Of a stretch of 64,000 nucleotides of DNA, positions 52,257-63,039 are shown piece after piece; within the stretch, counting starts at the first letter, position 1, and every line of letters begins with the position of its first letter. The DNA comes from Gillisella terrae. Its GTDB lineage: Bacteria > Pseudomonadota > Alphaproteobacteria > Rhizobiales > Rhizobiaceae. Below the pieces are notes generated by a model. That model made no database searches, was not told the DNA's origin, and saw nothing but the letters and a program-made list of their open reading frames with translations. The position numbers and the translations under genes were made by a program. The stretch covers positions 1-64,000 of the forward strand of contig NZ_SSOA01000003.1 of assembly GCF_004801395.1 (NCBI RefSeq), written 5' to 3'.

Positions 52257-53156
52257 TTACAGCTTTTCTGCAACATCGCTTGCCATTGGAATGGCGGGTT
52301 GCGCGCCGGGATTGAGGCAAGCCAGAGAACCGGCAATGGCCGCACGCTTCAAAGCGTCTTCGAAGCCGAGACCGGCATCCAGGCTGGCGGTAAAATAGCC
52401 GCAGAATGTATCGCCCGCACCCACCGTATCAACGGGTTCAATGGTCAGACCGCTGGCGCGATAAAGCTTGCCCTCATGCAAAGCCATAACGCCTTCTGCG
52501 CCGAGGGTGACAATCAGGGTCTGGCCAGTCTCGCCATGCAGACGCTGCATGGCCGCTTCGCGTTCCGCATTGCCCATGCCGCTCTCGCCAGCAAGACGTT
52601 CAAATTCGGTTTCGTTGGCAATGACAATATCAGCCATTTTGCCAAGCCGCGCCGCCTCATCGGTGAGGGGAGCGATGTTGATGACGGTGCGGATACCGGC
52701 GGCGCGCGCTTCATGCAGGGCCGTTTCCACAGCCTCGGCCGGAATCTCAAGCTGGAGCATCAGTGTGTCCGTTGTGCTCATGCCCTTGAGGGCGTTGCTG
52801 GCGTCAGCGCTGGTCAAGGTGCCATTGGCACCCGGCACCACGGCAATCATGTTTTCACCGTCAGCTTCCACCAGAATGAGGGCTGTGCCTGTTGGCGCTT
52901 CGACGCTTTTCACAAGCGAGAGGTCTGTGCCACCGTCTTTAAGAAGCGCAACGGCATCATTGGCAAATCCATCCTTGCCCACGGCTCCCGCCATTTTCAC
53001 TTGTGCGCCCGCACGGCATGCAGCCAGAGCCTGGTTGGCACCCTTGCCGCCTGCTGCCGTGGCAAAGCCCGTTCCTGCCACGGTTTCGCCGGGCTTGGGC
53101 AATCGGGTGGTGGTGGCGATAAGGTCCATATTGATGGAGCCAAAAACGGTAATCAT
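52257..53156 (-). CDS. rbsK: Ribokinase
   Basis: A 299-residue PfkB-family kinase. It shows GSINMDLIATTTRLPKPGET at the N-terminus, the substrate motif GGKGANQALAACRAGA, and the catalytic VDTVGAGDTFCGYF. These match ribokinase more closely than fructokinase. There is no rbs transporter next to it. CAGGAGGCC precedes the ATG. Confidence 0.92.
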   Translation of the reverse strand: MITVFGSINMDLIATTTRLPKPGETVAGTGFATAAGGKGANQALAACRAGAQVKMAGAVGKDGFANDAVALLKDGGTDLSLVKSVEAPTGTALILVEADGENMIAVVPGANGTLTSADASNALKGMSTTDTLMLQLEIPAEAVETALHEARAAGIRTVINIAPLTDEAARLGKMADIVIANETEFERLAGESGMGNAEREAAMQRLHGETGQTLIVTLGAEGVMALHEGKLYRASGLTIEPVDTVGAGDTFCGYFTASLDAGLGFEDALKRAAIAGSLACLNPGAQPAIPMASDVAEKL

Positions 53157-53200
53157 GGCAAGGCCTCCTGAATCAGTGTGGCTCTCTTTTGGGCGACAGT

Positions 53201-54427
53201 TCAGTCTTCGTCAACAACCCGCAGCTTGAGATGACCCGTGCGGCTCTCTGCTGCTTTCTCAATCGGGCTGGTGGCACTCGCGCGCGCGGCCAGATCAGGT
53301 GCAGGCTCAAAATCCATCGACTCAATTTTGGCTCCACGTTTGTTCAATTTGTCGGCGGAGGTCAAAATCATATCGACATCTTTCTGCGCGGCCAGAAAAT
53401 GGCTTTGCAGTTTGCGGGTGCGGTCATCCAGGCGGCCAAGATCATCCATCAGATGAATAACTTCCGCCTGAATGAGATGGGCCTGCTCACGCATCCGCTG
53501 ATCTTTCAGCACGGCTTGAATGACCTGAATGGACAACATCAATAGGGAGGGCGAGACAATGACCACCCGAAGGCGGTGGGCGCGTTGCACGATGCTCTCG
53601 AAATTCTCATGCACTTCGGCAAAGATTGACTCGGATGGCACAAACAGAAAGGCGGTATCCTGGGTCTCACCTGCCAGCAGATATTTGTCGGCAATATCCT
53701 TGAGATGCACTTCCATATCACGACGAAATTGCTGGCTTGCGACCTTTTTCTGCTCGGGCGTTGCGGCATCGCGAATGGCGTTCCAGGCTTCCAGCGGAAA
53801 TTTGGCATCAATCACCAGCGGCGGCTGGCCATTGGGCATGCGGATAGTGCAATCGGGTCTGTTGCCGTTTGAGAGCGTGTCTTGAAAAGCATATGCCCCC
53901 ATGGGCAGGCCATCGGCAATGATGGTTTCCATGCGTGCCTGTCCAAAAGCGCCGCGGGTCTGCTTGTTGGACAAGATCGCCTGCAAACCCACAACATCTC
54001 TGGCCAGCGTCTGGATGTTGTTCTGGGCAGCATCAATCACTGCCAGACGCTCTTGCAGGGTGCGTAGGTTTTCATGGGTGGATCTGGTTTGTTCGCTGAT
54101 GGTTGTGCCAAGCCGATGCGTCAGGCCATCCAGCCGCTCATTGATCGTGCGGTTCAATTCAGCCTGTTTGGAGCCGAACACTTCCGTCATGGCCGCCATG
54201 CGGCCTTGCATCTCGGCTTGTGCCTTCATCAAGGCCGCCATGCGCTGGTCTTCCCGCATCTGCCGTTCATCGGCAAACTGCTCTTCCTCCCGGCTGGCCC
54301 GGCGCGCGGAAAAAAGAAAAAACAACAGCAGCAAAAAGCCAAAGCCCAGCACCAATGCGCCAAAGCTGAATTGAAATGTGCCCAGTATCAGAGCAGGCGA
54401 GCGGAGAAACGAGAGGACTGTGTTCAT
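53201..54427 (-). CDS. rmuC: DNA recombination protein RmuC
   Basis: A 408-residue protein. A membrane helix is at about 20-40 (FSFGALVLGFGFLLLLFFLF). A long coiled coil follows (about 50-140). The RmuC nuclease-like domain has ADGLPMGAYAFQ, RPDCTIRMPNGQPPLVIDAK and FVPSESIFAEVHENF. It limits rearrangements at inverted repeats in E. coli. The C-terminal tail is charged. The ribosome-binding site is not obvious. Confidence 0.93.
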   Translation of the reverse strand: MNTVLSFLRSPALILGTFQFSFGALVLGFGFLLLLFFLFSARRASREEEQFADERQMREDQRMAALMKAQAEMQGRMAAMTEVFGSKQAELNRTINERLDGLTHRLGTTISEQTRSTHENLRTLQERLAVIDAAQNNIQTLARDVVGLQAILSNKQTRGAFGQARMETIIADGLPMGAYAFQDTLSNGNRPDCTIRMPNGQPPLVIDAKFPLEAWNAIRDAATPEQKKVASQQFRRDMEVHLKDIADKYLLAGETQDTAFLFVPSESIFAEVHENFESIVQRAHRLRVVIVSPSLLMLSIQVIQAVLKDQRMREQAHLIQAEVIHLMDDLGRLDDRTRKLQSHFLAAQKDVDMILTSADKLNKRGAKIESMDFEPAPDLAARASATSPIEKAAESRTGHLKLRVVDED

Positions 54428-54621
54428 GGTGCAAGCTTAACAGATTTATAAGTCGTGAAAAGATCAAAACATGAACATTTATTGGGAGGCGCAAAGCAGT
54501 TTTCAGAAGAGTGAATTATAAGAAAACAATAATAAAGCGCTTTATAAAGAAGAAATTTACCTAAGTGATTTAGAACAAACTAAAGGAATCTATAATTTTG
54601 CCGCCAAAGAGGATCGAGTTG

Positions 54622-56139
54622 ATGATGACTGCGGAAGAAAAGGCAGCGCTTGCAAAACGGCTTGATTTTATCGGGCTGGATGCTGAGGCCCGCGATGTTT
54701 TGCGAGGGTTGGGGCCGACAATTCGGACGCATGTTGGTGCGGCGCTCGATGTTTTCTATCAGAAAGTGCGCGCCACCCCGGAAACCGCCCGTTTTTTCCG
54801 AAGCCCCGAGCATGTATCGGGGGCAAAGGCCCGGCAGGAAGAGCATTGGGGCGTTGTCGGCACCGCCAATTATGATGATCGATATGTTGAAGGCGTTCAG
54901 GCCGTCGGTCGCGCCCACGCCCGGATCGGGCTGGAGCCGCGCTGGTACATTGGCGGTTACGCCCTGCTGCTGGAGCAATTGGTTCATACGGTGATAACCC
55001 AGCGCTGGCCAAGCCGCTTTGGGCGAGGGGGGTCCGAGAAGCTGGCGCAGGAGGTTGGCGTTATTGTGAAGGCCGCCTTGCTGGATATGGATTATTCAAT
55101 TTCCATCTATCTGGACATCTTGGCTGAGCAGCGCGATCAGGCCGAAGCCACCCGTATCAAGGCTGAGGAAGAGCAGAAGCAGGCCCTGACCGTCCTGACA
55201 GATGCTTTGGCCCGCTTGGCCGAGGGTGATCTGGAGTTTCATTTGCCCGAAGACATGCCGGTCAATTTCCGCCAGGTGGCCGAGGATTATAATCGCTCGG
55301 TGACGACTTTGGCCGAAACGCTGTCGATTGCGCGCAGCGCTGGCGAGGAAATTCTGAAATCCACCTCGTCGATTGCCGATGCGACGGGCAATCTTGCCCA
55401 CCGCACCGAGCAGCAGGCCGCAGGTCTGGAGGAAAGCACGGCGGCCTTGCATGAATTGTCGGGAAGTGTTTCGACAGCTGCCGAGGGTGCGCAGAAGGCT
55501 GCAAATGTTGTGCGTGTGACCTTGAGCGAAGCACAAAGCTCTGGCGAGGTCGTGACGCGGGCGGTTGACGCCATGGGCGCCATTGAACAATCGTCGGACG
55601 CCATTTCCAAAATCATTGGTGTTATCGATGAAATTGCTTTCCAGACCAATCTTCTGGCCTTGAATGCCGGTGTTGAGGCGGCGCGCGCGGGTGAGGCAGG
55701 CCGTGGTTTTGCCGTGGTGGCGCAAGAGGTGCGCGAACTGGCGCAGCGATGCGCCAATGCGGCACGCGAGATCAAGGGCTTGATTTCACAAAGCTCGGAT
55801 CAGGTCCAGTCGGGGGTCGGGCTGGTGAACAGCGCTGGTGAAGCCCTGCGGAATATCATCACCCGGATTGATGAAATCAACACCATCGTGGCGAAGATTG
55901 CGCTGGCGGCTTCGGATCAATCGGGCGGGTTGAAGGAGGTCAGTACCGCTATTGGCAGCATGGATAGCATCACCCAGCAAAATGCCGCCATGGTGGAGGA
56001 GACATCGGCCCAAACCCAAACGCTTCGCGATGAGGTGGAGCGGCTGGTGGGGGCCTTGCGCGGCTTCAAGACCCATGCCGCCAATCATGGCTCCGGCCAG
56101 GGACATCGGAACGAACACGTTTTGCGTCGGACGGGATAA
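54622..56139 (+). CDS. Globin-coupled methyl-accepting chemotaxis protein (HemAT type)
   Basis: A 505-residue soluble receptor. Residues 1-165 form a protoglobin domain, with the probable haem-binding His99 in GRAHARIGLEPRWYIGGY. A HAMP-like linker follows (ALARLAEGDLEFHLPEDMP). The MCP signalling domain includes the hairpin tip NLLALNAGVEAARAGEAGRG and VVAQEVRELAQRC. No membrane helix is present, so it senses oxygen or redox state inside the cell. GAGGA lies upstream of ATG 54622; a TTG at 54598 would add eight residues. It is not beside other chemotaxis genes. Confidence 0.93.
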   Translation: MMTAEEKAALAKRLDFIGLDAEARDVLRGLGPTIRTHVGAALDVFYQKVRATPETARFFRSPEHVSGAKARQEEHWGVVGTANYDDRYVEGVQAVGRAHARIGLEPRWYIGGYALLLEQLVHTVITQRWPSRFGRGGSEKLAQEVGVIVKAALLDMDYSISIYLDILAEQRDQAEATRIKAEEEQKQALTVLTDALARLAEGDLEFHLPEDMPVNFRQVAEDYNRSVTTLAETLSIARSAGEEILKSTSSIADATGNLAHRTEQQAAGLEESTAALHELSGSVSTAAEGAQKAANVVRVTLSEAQSSGEVVTRAVDAMGAIEQSSDAISKIIGVIDEIAFQTNLLALNAGVEAARAGEAGRGFAVVAQEVRELAQRCANAAREIKGLISQSSDQVQSGVGLVNSAGEALRNIITRIDEINTIVAKIALAASDQSGGLKEVSTAIGSMDSITQQNAAMVEETSAQTQTLRDEVERLVGALRGFKTHAANHGSGQGHRNEHVLRRTG

Positions 56140-56211
56140 ACAGCCGTCCTTGGCCGATATCGCGCGTTTTTTCGATTTCCTTGAAATCCATGATGGTTTA
56201 TGGGGAAACCC

Positions 56212-56730
56212 ATGACGATAAAGCCCATTATTATTTTGCCCGACCCGCTGTTGCGCGAGGTCTCCAAACCCATTGAGCGGGTCGATGCCGATCTCTCCCG
56301 CTTGATCGATGATATGCTGGAAACCATGTATGATGCGCCGGGCATTGGTCTGGCCGCCATTCAGGTGGCTGTGCCGCGCCGTTTGCTGGTGATTGATGTG
56401 TCCAAGGAAGGCGAAGACAAGCAGCCGCTGGTCTTTATCAATCCGGAAATCATCACCGCATCTGAAGCCCGCTCAACCTATGAAGAGGGCTGCCTTTCCA
56501 TTCCCGATTACTATGCGGAAGTGGAGCGTCCGGCTGCTGTGACGGTCAAGTCGCTGGATCGCGATGGCAAGGAGCAGGTGATCGAGGCCGATGGCTTGCT
56601 GGCCACCTGTTTGCAACATGAGATCGACCATTTGAACGGAACATTGTTTATTGATCACATTTCGCGGCTGAAGCGTGAGATGGTGATCAAGAAATTCACC
56701 AAGGCAGCCAAGTCCAAGACTTCGCTGTAA
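56212..56730 (+). CDS. def: Peptide deformylase
   Basis: A 172-residue metalloenzyme that removes the formyl group from new proteins. All three motifs are present: [17 protein letters not shown] and the metal-binding QHEIDHLNG (HExxH). ATG 56212 has GGGGAAA upstream; ATG 56200 would add four residues. It starts the def-fmt-truA series. Confidence 0.96.
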   Translation: MTIKPIIILPDPLLREVSKPIERVDADLSRLIDDMLETMYDAPGIGLAAIQVAVPRRLLVIDVSKEGEDKQPLVFINPEIITASEARSTYEEGCLSIPDYYAEVERPAAVTVKSLDRDGKEQVIEADGLLATCLQHEIDHLNGTLFIDHISRLKREMVIKKFTKAAKSKTSL

Positions 56731-56767
56731 GCGGCCCTGTTTCTTCTGTTCTGGTCTGGATTGGCTG

Positions 56768-57703
56768 ATGGCATTGCGCATTATCTTTATGGGAACTCCT
56801 GATTTTTCGGTGCCAACGCTCAAAGCGCTGGCAGAAGCAGGGCATGAGATTGTTGCGGTCTATAGCCAGCCGCCACGGCCCGCTGGACGGCGTGGGCTGG
56901 ATTTGACCAAATCGCCGGTGCATCAGGCGGCGGAAGCGCTTGGCATTCCGGTGTTCACACCGCTGAATTTCAAACTGGAGGAAGACCGGCAGGCGTTTCT
57001 CAATCACAAGGCCGATGTGGCGGTGGTGGTGGCCTATGGGTTGCTGTTGCCGCAAGCCATTCTCGATGGCACAAAGCTTGGTTGCTATAACGGTCATGCC
57101 TCGCTTTTGCCACGCTGGCGGGGGGCTGCCCCCATTCAGCGCGCCATTATGGCCGGTGATGCAGAGACCGGCATGATGGTGATGAAAATGGACAAGGGGC
57201 TGGATACCGGCCCCGTCGCCCTTACATCACGCATCGCGATTACGCCGGAGATGACGGCGGGTGAATTGCATGATGCTCTCAGCGACATCGGCGCCAAGGC
57301 AATTGTCGAAGCAATGGCCAAGCTGGAAGCGGATGATCTGCCGCTAACGGAGCAGAAGAGCGACGGTGTGCTGTATGCCGCCAAGATCGACAAGGCAGAA
57401 ACCCGTATTGATTTTTCCAAGCCCGCCTCTGCGGTTCATAATCATATTCGCGGCCTGTCGCCTTTTCCGGGGGCCTGGTTTGAGGCCAATGTGAATGGCA
57501 AGCTTGAGCGCATCAAGGTTTTGGCAAGTCAGGTGCAAGACGGCCAAGGTCAGCCGGGCGAAGTGCTGGATGATGCGCTGACCATTGCCTGCGGCGAGGG
57601 GGCTATTCGCCTGACGCGCTTGCAAAAGGCGGGCGGTAAGCCGCTCAGTGCACAGGATTTTCTGCGCGGCACGACATTTGCGCAAGGGACGGTTTTTGCC
57701 TGA
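56768..57703 (+). CDS. fmt: Methionyl-tRNA formyltransferase
   Basis: A 311-residue enzyme that formylates initiator tRNA. It shows [17 protein letters not shown], the tetrahydrofolate site and catalytic Asn-His-Asp region [25 protein letters not shown], and a C-terminal OB-like domain. It is coupled to truA by a one-base TGATG overlap. Confidence 0.96.
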   Translation: MALRIIFMGTPDFSVPTLKALAEAGHEIVAVYSQPPRPAGRRGLDLTKSPVHQAAEALGIPVFTPLNFKLEEDRQAFLNHKADVAVVVAYGLLLPQAILDGTKLGCYNGHASLLPRWRGAAPIQRAIMAGDAETGMMVMKMDKGLDTGPVALTSRIAITPEMTAGELHDALSDIGAKAIVEAMAKLEADDLPLTEQKSDGVLYAAKIDKAETRIDFSKPASAVHNHIRGLSPFPGAWFEANVNGKLERIKVLASQVQDGQGQPGEVLDDALTIACGEGAIRLTRLQKAGGKPLSAQDFLRGTTFAQGTVFA

Positions 57704-58497
57704 TGCCTCGCTATAAAATGACTGTTGAATATGATGGCACGCCCTATGTGGGCTGGCAGCGGCAAGACAATGGCCCTTCCGCCCAAGGCGCGCTGGAAGC
57801 GGCGGTTCTATCGCTCACCGGTGAAGTGGTGGCGGTGCGCGGCGCTGGCCGCACCGATTCCGGTGTGCATGCCAAGGGGCAGGTGACCCACGTGGACCTG
57901 AGCCGCGACTGGCAGCCCTATAAGCTGCGCAATGCGCTCAATGCCCATCTGGCGCAGGCCGGCCAAGCGGTGAGTGTGCTTGAGGTCGAGTGTGTGCCGG
58001 ATGAATTTGATGCGCGCTTTTCGGCCCTGAAGCGGCATTATCTCTACCGCATCATTGCGCGGCCTTCACGCCTTGCGCTGGAGGCCAATCGCGCCTGGTG
58101 GGTGTCCAAACCGCTGGATCATGAGGCCATGCATGAAGCCGCCCAGATGCTGGTGGGCAAGCATGATTTTACCACATTCCGCTCGGTGCATTGTCAGGCG
58201 ATCAGCCCGGTGCGCACGCTGGATCGGTTGGATGTGACGCGACACGGTGATTTGATTGAAATCCGCGCCTCCGCCCAGAGCTTTTTGCACAATCAGATCC
58301 GCTCGTTTGCTGGCACGTTGAAAATGGCGGGCGAGGGCAAGATGACGCCGGATGATGTGCGCAATGCTCTTGAAGCCCGCGATAGAAAGGCCTGCGGGCC
58401 TGTGGCCCCGCCAGAGGGGCTTTATTTCATGCAGGTGGATTACCCGACAGATGGCAATTGGCGGCCTTATTCCAACGCCGAGTCTAAAGCGGATTGA
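57703..58497 (+). CDS. truA: tRNA pseudouridine synthase A (positions 38-40)
   Basis: A 264-residue enzyme. The catalytic Asp is in [34 protein letters not shown] and [14 protein letters not shown] follow in the usual order. It starts on the last base of the fmt stop and converges on the next gene, overlapping it by 14 bases. Confidence 0.96.
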   Translation: MPRYKMTVEYDGTPYVGWQRQDNGPSAQGALEAAVLSLTGEVVAVRGAGRTDSGVHAKGQVTHVDLSRDWQPYKLRNALNAHLAQAGQAVSVLEVECVPDEFDARFSALKRHYLYRIIARPSRLALEANRAWWVSKPLDHEAMHEAAQMLVGKHDFTTFRSVHCQAISPVRTLDRLDVTRHGDLIEIRASAQSFLHNQIRSFAGTLKMAGEGKMTPDDVRNALEARDRKACGPVAPPEGLYFMQVDYPTDGNWRPYSNAESKAD

Positions 58498-59080
58498 CGT
58501 TCAGATAGCTTTGCAAAAATTCGGATAAAAGCGTGGTCGGCACCAGCATGATCATGGTCATGGTGGCAACCAGCAGAGTTTGCGGGCCGAAAATGGCAGC
58601 CATCAACCGAAAAACGCTATAGGCCAGTCCCAGCAAAAGCACCAGCCACAGCAGGATGATCACCTGTCCAAGGCTAGGGGCCACGACAGCCAGCGCTACC
58701 AGAGCCGCATTGGCATAGGCGATCGGCAGAGCCAGCCAATTGGTGGTGACCACAATCGCATTGAAATGCTGGGCCAGCGACAGGATCAGGCAGACAATTG
58801 CGATCAGCACCAGCGGCAAAAACCAGCTGGCCATATCAATCATCGCCATGCGCAGAAAAAACACGCCGCCGGTCTGATCTTCGCTGATCACACCCATCAT
58901 CAAGGTTCGATACCAAAACAGCCACGAAACAAACATGGCTGGAAGAGACCAGAGGATAGACCAGAAGGACCGGCTGACACCGCGATCCGAGATGTCGAGA
59001 TAGCCAAAACCCTTGTTGTCGCCTTTCAGCACCAACCAAAGGCCGGTCAGGTAGAATTCGACCTCTTTAAATCCCGGCAT
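58484..59080 (-). CDS. Polytopic membrane protein of unknown function, Yip1-like
   Basis: A 198-residue protein with about five membrane helices. The N-terminus ([19 protein letters not shown]) is amphipathic, and an [20 protein letters not shown] segment starts the first helix. The layout resembles small YIP1/DUF1282-like proteins, which I state with low certainty. The start overlaps the dapE end by 14 bases, so it is co-translated with dapE. It is conserved next to dapE in rhizobia as far as I recall, with unknown role. Confidence 0.75.
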   Translation of the reverse strand: MPGFKEVEFYLTGLWLVLKGDNKGFGYLDISDRGVSRSFWSILWSLPAMFVSWLFWYRTLMMGVISEDQTGGVFFLRMAMIDMASWFLPLVLIAIVCLILSLAQHFNAIVVTTNWLALPIAYANAALVALAVVAPSLGQVIILLWLVLLLGLAYSVFRLMAAIFGPQTLLVATMTMIMLVPTTLLSEFLQSYLNVNPL

Positions 59081-60281
59081 GGGCAAACCAGCCTTCGATG
59101 AACTCGGCATAAATGCCGGTCAGTGTTTCAAGGTCAGCCACCGCCACCCGTTCATCCACCATATGCATGGTCTGACCCACCAGGCCAAATTCCACCACCG
59201 GGCAGTAATCCTTGATAAAGCGGGCATCGGATGTGCCGCCAGTGGTCGAAAGGGCTGGCGTTCTGCCAATGGTTTTTTCAATGGCTGCGGTGAGCGACTG
59301 AATCAGCGCATCGTCGCGCGTCAAAAACACGTGTGATGGCCGATCTGCCCAGGTGATCTCATATCGGAGCGGATCGCGACCGGGCCGCAAGGTTTGATCA
59401 GCGGATGCTGCGTCAAGGCGGCGGATAATCTCGGCCTGAACGGTTTCTGCTGTCCATGTGTCATTGAAGCGGATGTTGAATTTGGCGCTGGCGCGGTTTG
59501 GCACCACATTGGTGGCCGGATTGCCGACATCAATGGTGGTGACTTCCAGATTGGATGGCTGGAAATTGTCCGTGCCCGCATCAAAAGGCGGACACATCAA
59601 CGCTTCCGTGAGCTTGATAATGCCGCGCACCGCATTGTCAGCCAGATGCGGATAGGCGGCATGACCCTGCACACCATGAACAGTAATGTGACCGGACACC
59701 GAGCCGCGACGACCAATCTTGATCATGTCGCCAAGCGTGTCGGGGTTGGTTGGCTCGCCCACAAGGCAGGCGTCCCAGCGTTCGCCGCGCTCGGCGGCCC
59801 ATTGCAACAGCTTGGTGGTGCCATTGATGGATGGGCCTTCTTCATCACCGGTGATCAAAAAGGAAATCGACCCCTTGGGGGCACCATGCGCTTCAATATG
59901 GCGGGCAACGGCTGCGACAAAACAGGCAATGCCACCTTTCATATCCACCGCACCACGGCCAAAAAGTTCGCCGTTCGAAATCTCGGCTGAAAACGGCGGA
60001 TAAGTCCAATCGGCCTCATCACCCACCGGCACAACATCGGTGTGGCCTGCAAACATCAGATGCGGGCCTTCCGTGCCAAGGCGGGCATAGAGGTTTTCAA
60101 CGTCTGGTGTGCCGTCTTCACGCGCAACCATCCGCGACACTTGAAAGCCCAGTGGCTCCAGCATGGCAGCCAGCGCCGTCAGCGCGCCACCTTCTGCGGG
60201 GGTCACAGAGGGGCAGCGGATCAGGGTTTGGAGATTTTCAACCGGATCAGAGGCGGGCGAGGTATTGGCAGGATGGGACAT
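59067..60281 (-). CDS. dapE: Succinyl-diaminopimelate desuccinylase
   Basis: A 404-residue M20-family di-zinc enzyme of lysine and peptidoglycan precursor synthesis. The metal ligands are in FAGHTDVVPVGD, GRGAVDMKGG and LITGDEEGPS, with the dimerisation domain in the middle and the final ligand near EFGLVGQTMHMVDE. ATG 60281 gives the usual length. It lies 93 bases after dapD, with which it probably forms an operon. Confidence 0.95.
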   Translation of the reverse strand: MSHPANTSPASDPVENLQTLIRCPSVTPAEGGALTALAAMLEPLGFQVSRMVAREDGTPDVENLYARLGTEGPHLMFAGHTDVVPVGDEADWTYPPFSAEISNGELFGRGAVDMKGGIACFVAAVARHIEAHGAPKGSISFLITGDEEGPSINGTTKLLQWAAERGERWDACLVGEPTNPDTLGDMIKIGRRGSVSGHITVHGVQGHAAYPHLADNAVRGIIKLTEALMCPPFDAGTDNFQPSNLEVTTIDVGNPATNVVPNRASAKFNIRFNDTWTAETVQAEIIRRLDAASADQTLRPGRDPLRYEITWADRPSHVFLTRDDALIQSLTAAIEKTIGRTPALSTTGGTSDARFIKDYCPVVEFGLVGQTMHMVDERVAVADLETLTGIYAEFIEGWFAHAGI

Positions 60282-60373
60282 AAAACACACGGACGAAAGG
60301 CTTGTGAACATTGAAGTTCAGGAGCCAGACAGGGTTGCTGCCTCCTGATCGATCTCAAAATGTGGTGTTAAAC

Positions 60374-61231
60374 TTAATCGCGCAGCAGTTCATTGATGCC
60401 GGTCTTGGAGCGGGTCTGTGCATCGACGCGCTTGACGATCACGGCGCAATACAGGCTTGGCGCTGGCAGACCATTGGGCATGGTGTTGGGCGATGGCATG
60501 GAACCGGCAACAACAACCGAATAGGGCGGCACTTCGCCATAGAACACGTCGCCGGTGGCGCGATCAACAATCTTGGTGGATTTGCCGATGTAAACGCCCA
60601 TGCCCAGCACCGAGCCTTCGCGAATAATGCAGCCTTCAACCACTTCCGAGCGCGCACCGATGAAGCAATTGTCTTCGATAATGGTTGGGCCAGCCTGCAA
60701 AGGCTCCAGCACGCCGCCAATGCCAACGCCGCCTGACAAATGCACATGCTTGCCAATCTGGGCGCAAGAGCCAACGGTTGCCCATGTATCGACCATCGTG
60801 CCTTCGCCCACGTAAGCGCCAAGATTGACAAAAGACGGCATCAGAATGGCGTTTGGCGCAATAAAGGCCGAGTGGCGCACAACGGCATTGGGCACGGCAC
60901 GGAAGCCGGCGGCGCGGAACTCGTTCTCGCCCCAGCCTTCAAACTTGGATGGCACCTTGTCCCACCATGTCGAATTGCCTGGTCCACCCTTGACCACTTC
61001 CATGTCATTGAGGCGGAAGGAGAGCAGCACAGCTTTTTTCAGCCATTGATGCACGGTCCACTGGCCATCATCGCCACGGGTGGCAACGCGCACCTTGCCT
61101 TCATTCAGCAGGTTCAGGGCTTCAACAACGGCGTCGCGGATCTCGCCTTTGGTGGCGATGTTGACCGTATCGCGGTTGTCAAAGGCGGTTTCGATGACTG
61201 ACTGAAGGGAAGAGAGGTCCGTGGTGCTCAT
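60374..61231 (-). CDS. dapD: Tetrahydrodipicolinate N-succinyltransferase
   Basis: A 285-residue left-handed beta-helix acyltransferase, the step before the aminotransferase and DapE. It shows hexapeptide repeats through the middle ([38 protein letters not shown]), and the N-terminal substrate domain has [26 protein letters not shown] precedes the ATG. Confidence 0.96.
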   Translation of the reverse strand: MSTTDLSSLQSVIETAFDNRDTVNIATKGEIRDAVVEALNLLNEGKVRVATRGDDGQWTVHQWLKKAVLLSFRLNDMEVVKGGPGNSTWWDKVPSKFEGWGENEFRAAGFRAVPNAVVRHSAFIAPNAILMPSFVNLGAYVGEGTMVDTWATVGSCAQIGKHVHLSGGVGIGGVLEPLQAGPTIIEDNCFIGARSEVVEGCIIREGSVLGMGVYIGKSTKIVDRATGDVFYGEVPPYSVVVAGSMPSPNTMPNGLPAPSLYCAVIVKRVDAQTRSKTGINELLRD

Positions 61232-61309
61232 GAGGATTCCTTAAACTTCATTGGCTCACGTCTGGTTCCGACACCATCGGCCTGACGTTGATAACTGGCA
61301 AAATTCTCT

Positions 61310-61360
61310 ACTGCATAATTGTGCAAATCGAAACCAATTTAAGCTGAAAATTATGCGGCA
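61310..61360 (+). repeat. RIME-like repeat, first half only
   Basis: ACTGCATAATTGTGCAAATC is followed by AATTTAAGCTGAAAATTATG. The second palindrome is missing. It lies in the divergent region between dapD and the LOG-family gene. Confidence 0.6.
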
Positions 61361-61480
61361 TACAGTAAGGAATCCTTGAAGCCTTATGGGTGATGTTGTC
61401 TCTCACAGACATCACTTTGTCAAAACACGATGCAAAAGCAGAATGCGCGTGTTGCGTGGCAGAAGAAGAAAGGCTTGATC

Positions 61481-62371
61481 ATGGCAAGAAATGGCAAAAC
61501 AAGACGGCAACCCGATGAAACCACCCGAGGCCCGCTGAAAGACAGCCATAGTGACCGCCAGAGCGCCGCCTGTGTTCCTTTGACGCCGCAGACGCAATCG
61601 CCATCCTATCGCTTGGCCTATGCTGATGATGAATTTATGTGCCGGGAGGAATTGCGTCCGGTGCGTTTGCAGCTGGAATTGTTGAAAACAGAAATGGTGC
61701 TGGCGGAACGCGGCATCAAATCCACTGTGGTGATGTTTGGCGGGGCGCGCATTCCCGCTCCCGGTCAGGCGGCCTGGGCGGCCCGCAATGAGGTGCAAAA
61801 GCGCAATCTTGAAGCTGCTTCGGTGTTTTATGATGAGGCGCGGGCTTTTGCCCGCAAATGCTCCGAGTTTTCAGCCACACTGGATTATCAGGAATATGTC
61901 GTCACCACCGGCGGCGGGCCGGGTGTGATGGAAGCAGGCAATCGCGGTGCCGCTGATGTCGGCGCTCCGACCATCGGCCTCAACATCGTGCTGCCCCACG
62001 AGCAGGCCCCCAATGCCTTTGTCACCCCCGAGCTATCCTTTAATTTTCACTATTTTGCCATTCGCAAAATGCATTTTTTGATGCGGGCAAAGGCGATTGT
62101 GATTTTTCCCGGTGGTTTTGGCACGCTGGATGAAATGTTTGAGGCCATTACCCTCATTCAAACCAAGCGCATGGCTCCCATTCCGCTGATCCTGTTTGGC
62201 AAGCAATTCTGGCATCGGATTATTGATTTCGACAGCCTTGCCGAGTTTGGCACAATTGCGCCGGAAGATGTTGATCTGCTGAATTTTGTCGAAACAGCCG
62301 ATGAAGCCTGGGAGGTGATTGCCCGAACCTATGGTATTGGTGCACCCGCAGCTGTTGAGCCTGCGTTGTAA
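61481..62371 (+). CDS. LOG-family protein (TIGR00730), possible nucleotide ribohydrolase
   Basis: A 296-residue Rossmann-fold protein with a 60-residue N-terminal extension. It has VVMFGGARIPAPGQ, TGGGPGVMEAGNRGA and the defining FPGGFGTLDEMFE (PGGxGTxxE). LOG enzymes release cytokinin bases or ribose-5-phosphate from nucleotide monophosphates. Bacterial members are often annotated as lysine decarboxylase by old error. ATG 61481 has AAAGG upstream. Confidence 0.9.
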   Translation: MARNGKTRRQPDETTRGPLKDSHSDRQSAACVPLTPQTQSPSYRLAYADDEFMCREELRPVRLQLELLKTEMVLAERGIKSTVVMFGGARIPAPGQAAWAARNEVQKRNLEAASVFYDEARAFARKCSEFSATLDYQEYVVTTGGGPGVMEAGNRGAADVGAPTIGLNIVLPHEQAPNAFVTPELSFNFHYFAIRKMHFLMRAKAIVIFPGGFGTLDEMFEAITLIQTKRMAPIPLILFGKQFWHRIIDFDSLAEFGTIAPEDVDLLNFVETADEAWEVIARTYGIGAPAAVEPAL

Positions 62372-62377
62372 ATACCA

Positions 62378-62411
62378 AAAGACCCGCCGGATGCACACGC
62401 GGCGGGTCTTT
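62378..62411. terminator. Strong terminator between the LOG and apaG genes
   Basis: The 12-bp arms AAAGACCCGCCG and CGGCGGGTCTTT pair perfectly around ten bases, between the converging genes. Confidence 0.8.
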
Positions 62412-62460
62412 CAATGTTGCTTTGGGTTGGGCGAGGTTTTTCTAACCCCGATGATGCGTC

Positions 62461-62853
62461 TCAGTTCAGAACGCGCCGCAAATTGGGCGTATCCAGCGAG
62501 AACGCCGGAATGGCAACATCAAAGCTCTCACCTTGATCGGTGACCATGTGATAATGGCCGAACATCATGCCCGATGGCGTATCGAGCGGGCAGCCCGAGG
62601 AATATTCATAGGTTTCGCCGGGTGTCAGGCGCGGTTGATCGCCAACAACGCCGGGGCCATTGACCTCATCAACCTGACCATTTTGATCGGTAATGTTCCA
62701 GTAACGGCTGACAAGGCGAACGCTATAGCTGGAATGATTGGTGATCACAACCCGGTAGCCCCAGACATAGCGATTGTCTTCCGGGTCAGACTGTTCCGCA
62801 AGATAATAAGGCTCTACACTCACTTCTATGTCCCGCGTCAAAGCGCGGTACAT
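62461..62853 (-). CDS. apaG: ApaG-domain protein
   Basis: A 130-residue single-domain protein with a fibronectin-III-like fold. It shows [60 protein letters not shown] and GHYHMV. ATG 62853 gives the standard length ([11 protein letters not shown]). In-frame sequence upstream to 62952 looks non-coding. Its role in bacteria is unclear; it is linked to Co2+/Mg2+ and diadenosine tetraphosphate metabolism elsewhere. Confidence 0.94.
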   Translation of the reverse strand: MYRALTRDIEVSVEPYYLAEQSDPEDNRYVWGYRVVITNHSSYSVRLVSRYWNITDQNGQVDEVNGPGVVGDQPRLTPGETYEYSSGCPLDTPSGMMFGHYHMVTDQGESFDVAIPAFSLDTPNLRRVLN

Positions 62854-63039
62854 GAATGGGGCTTTTTCCGTGTTTTCATGAGCATACATGAGCGAAGCCG
62901 ATAAAGTTGTCATGGGAGCAGAACTGATCGTGGATAAAACACCATAAAACAATTTAGAACATGAATAAAATTAATTTCTAGTAAAAGCGAGGCCGAGCCC
63001 GCGCTTTTTATGGTGCAGGCTTTGCTCGACTTTAGCACA

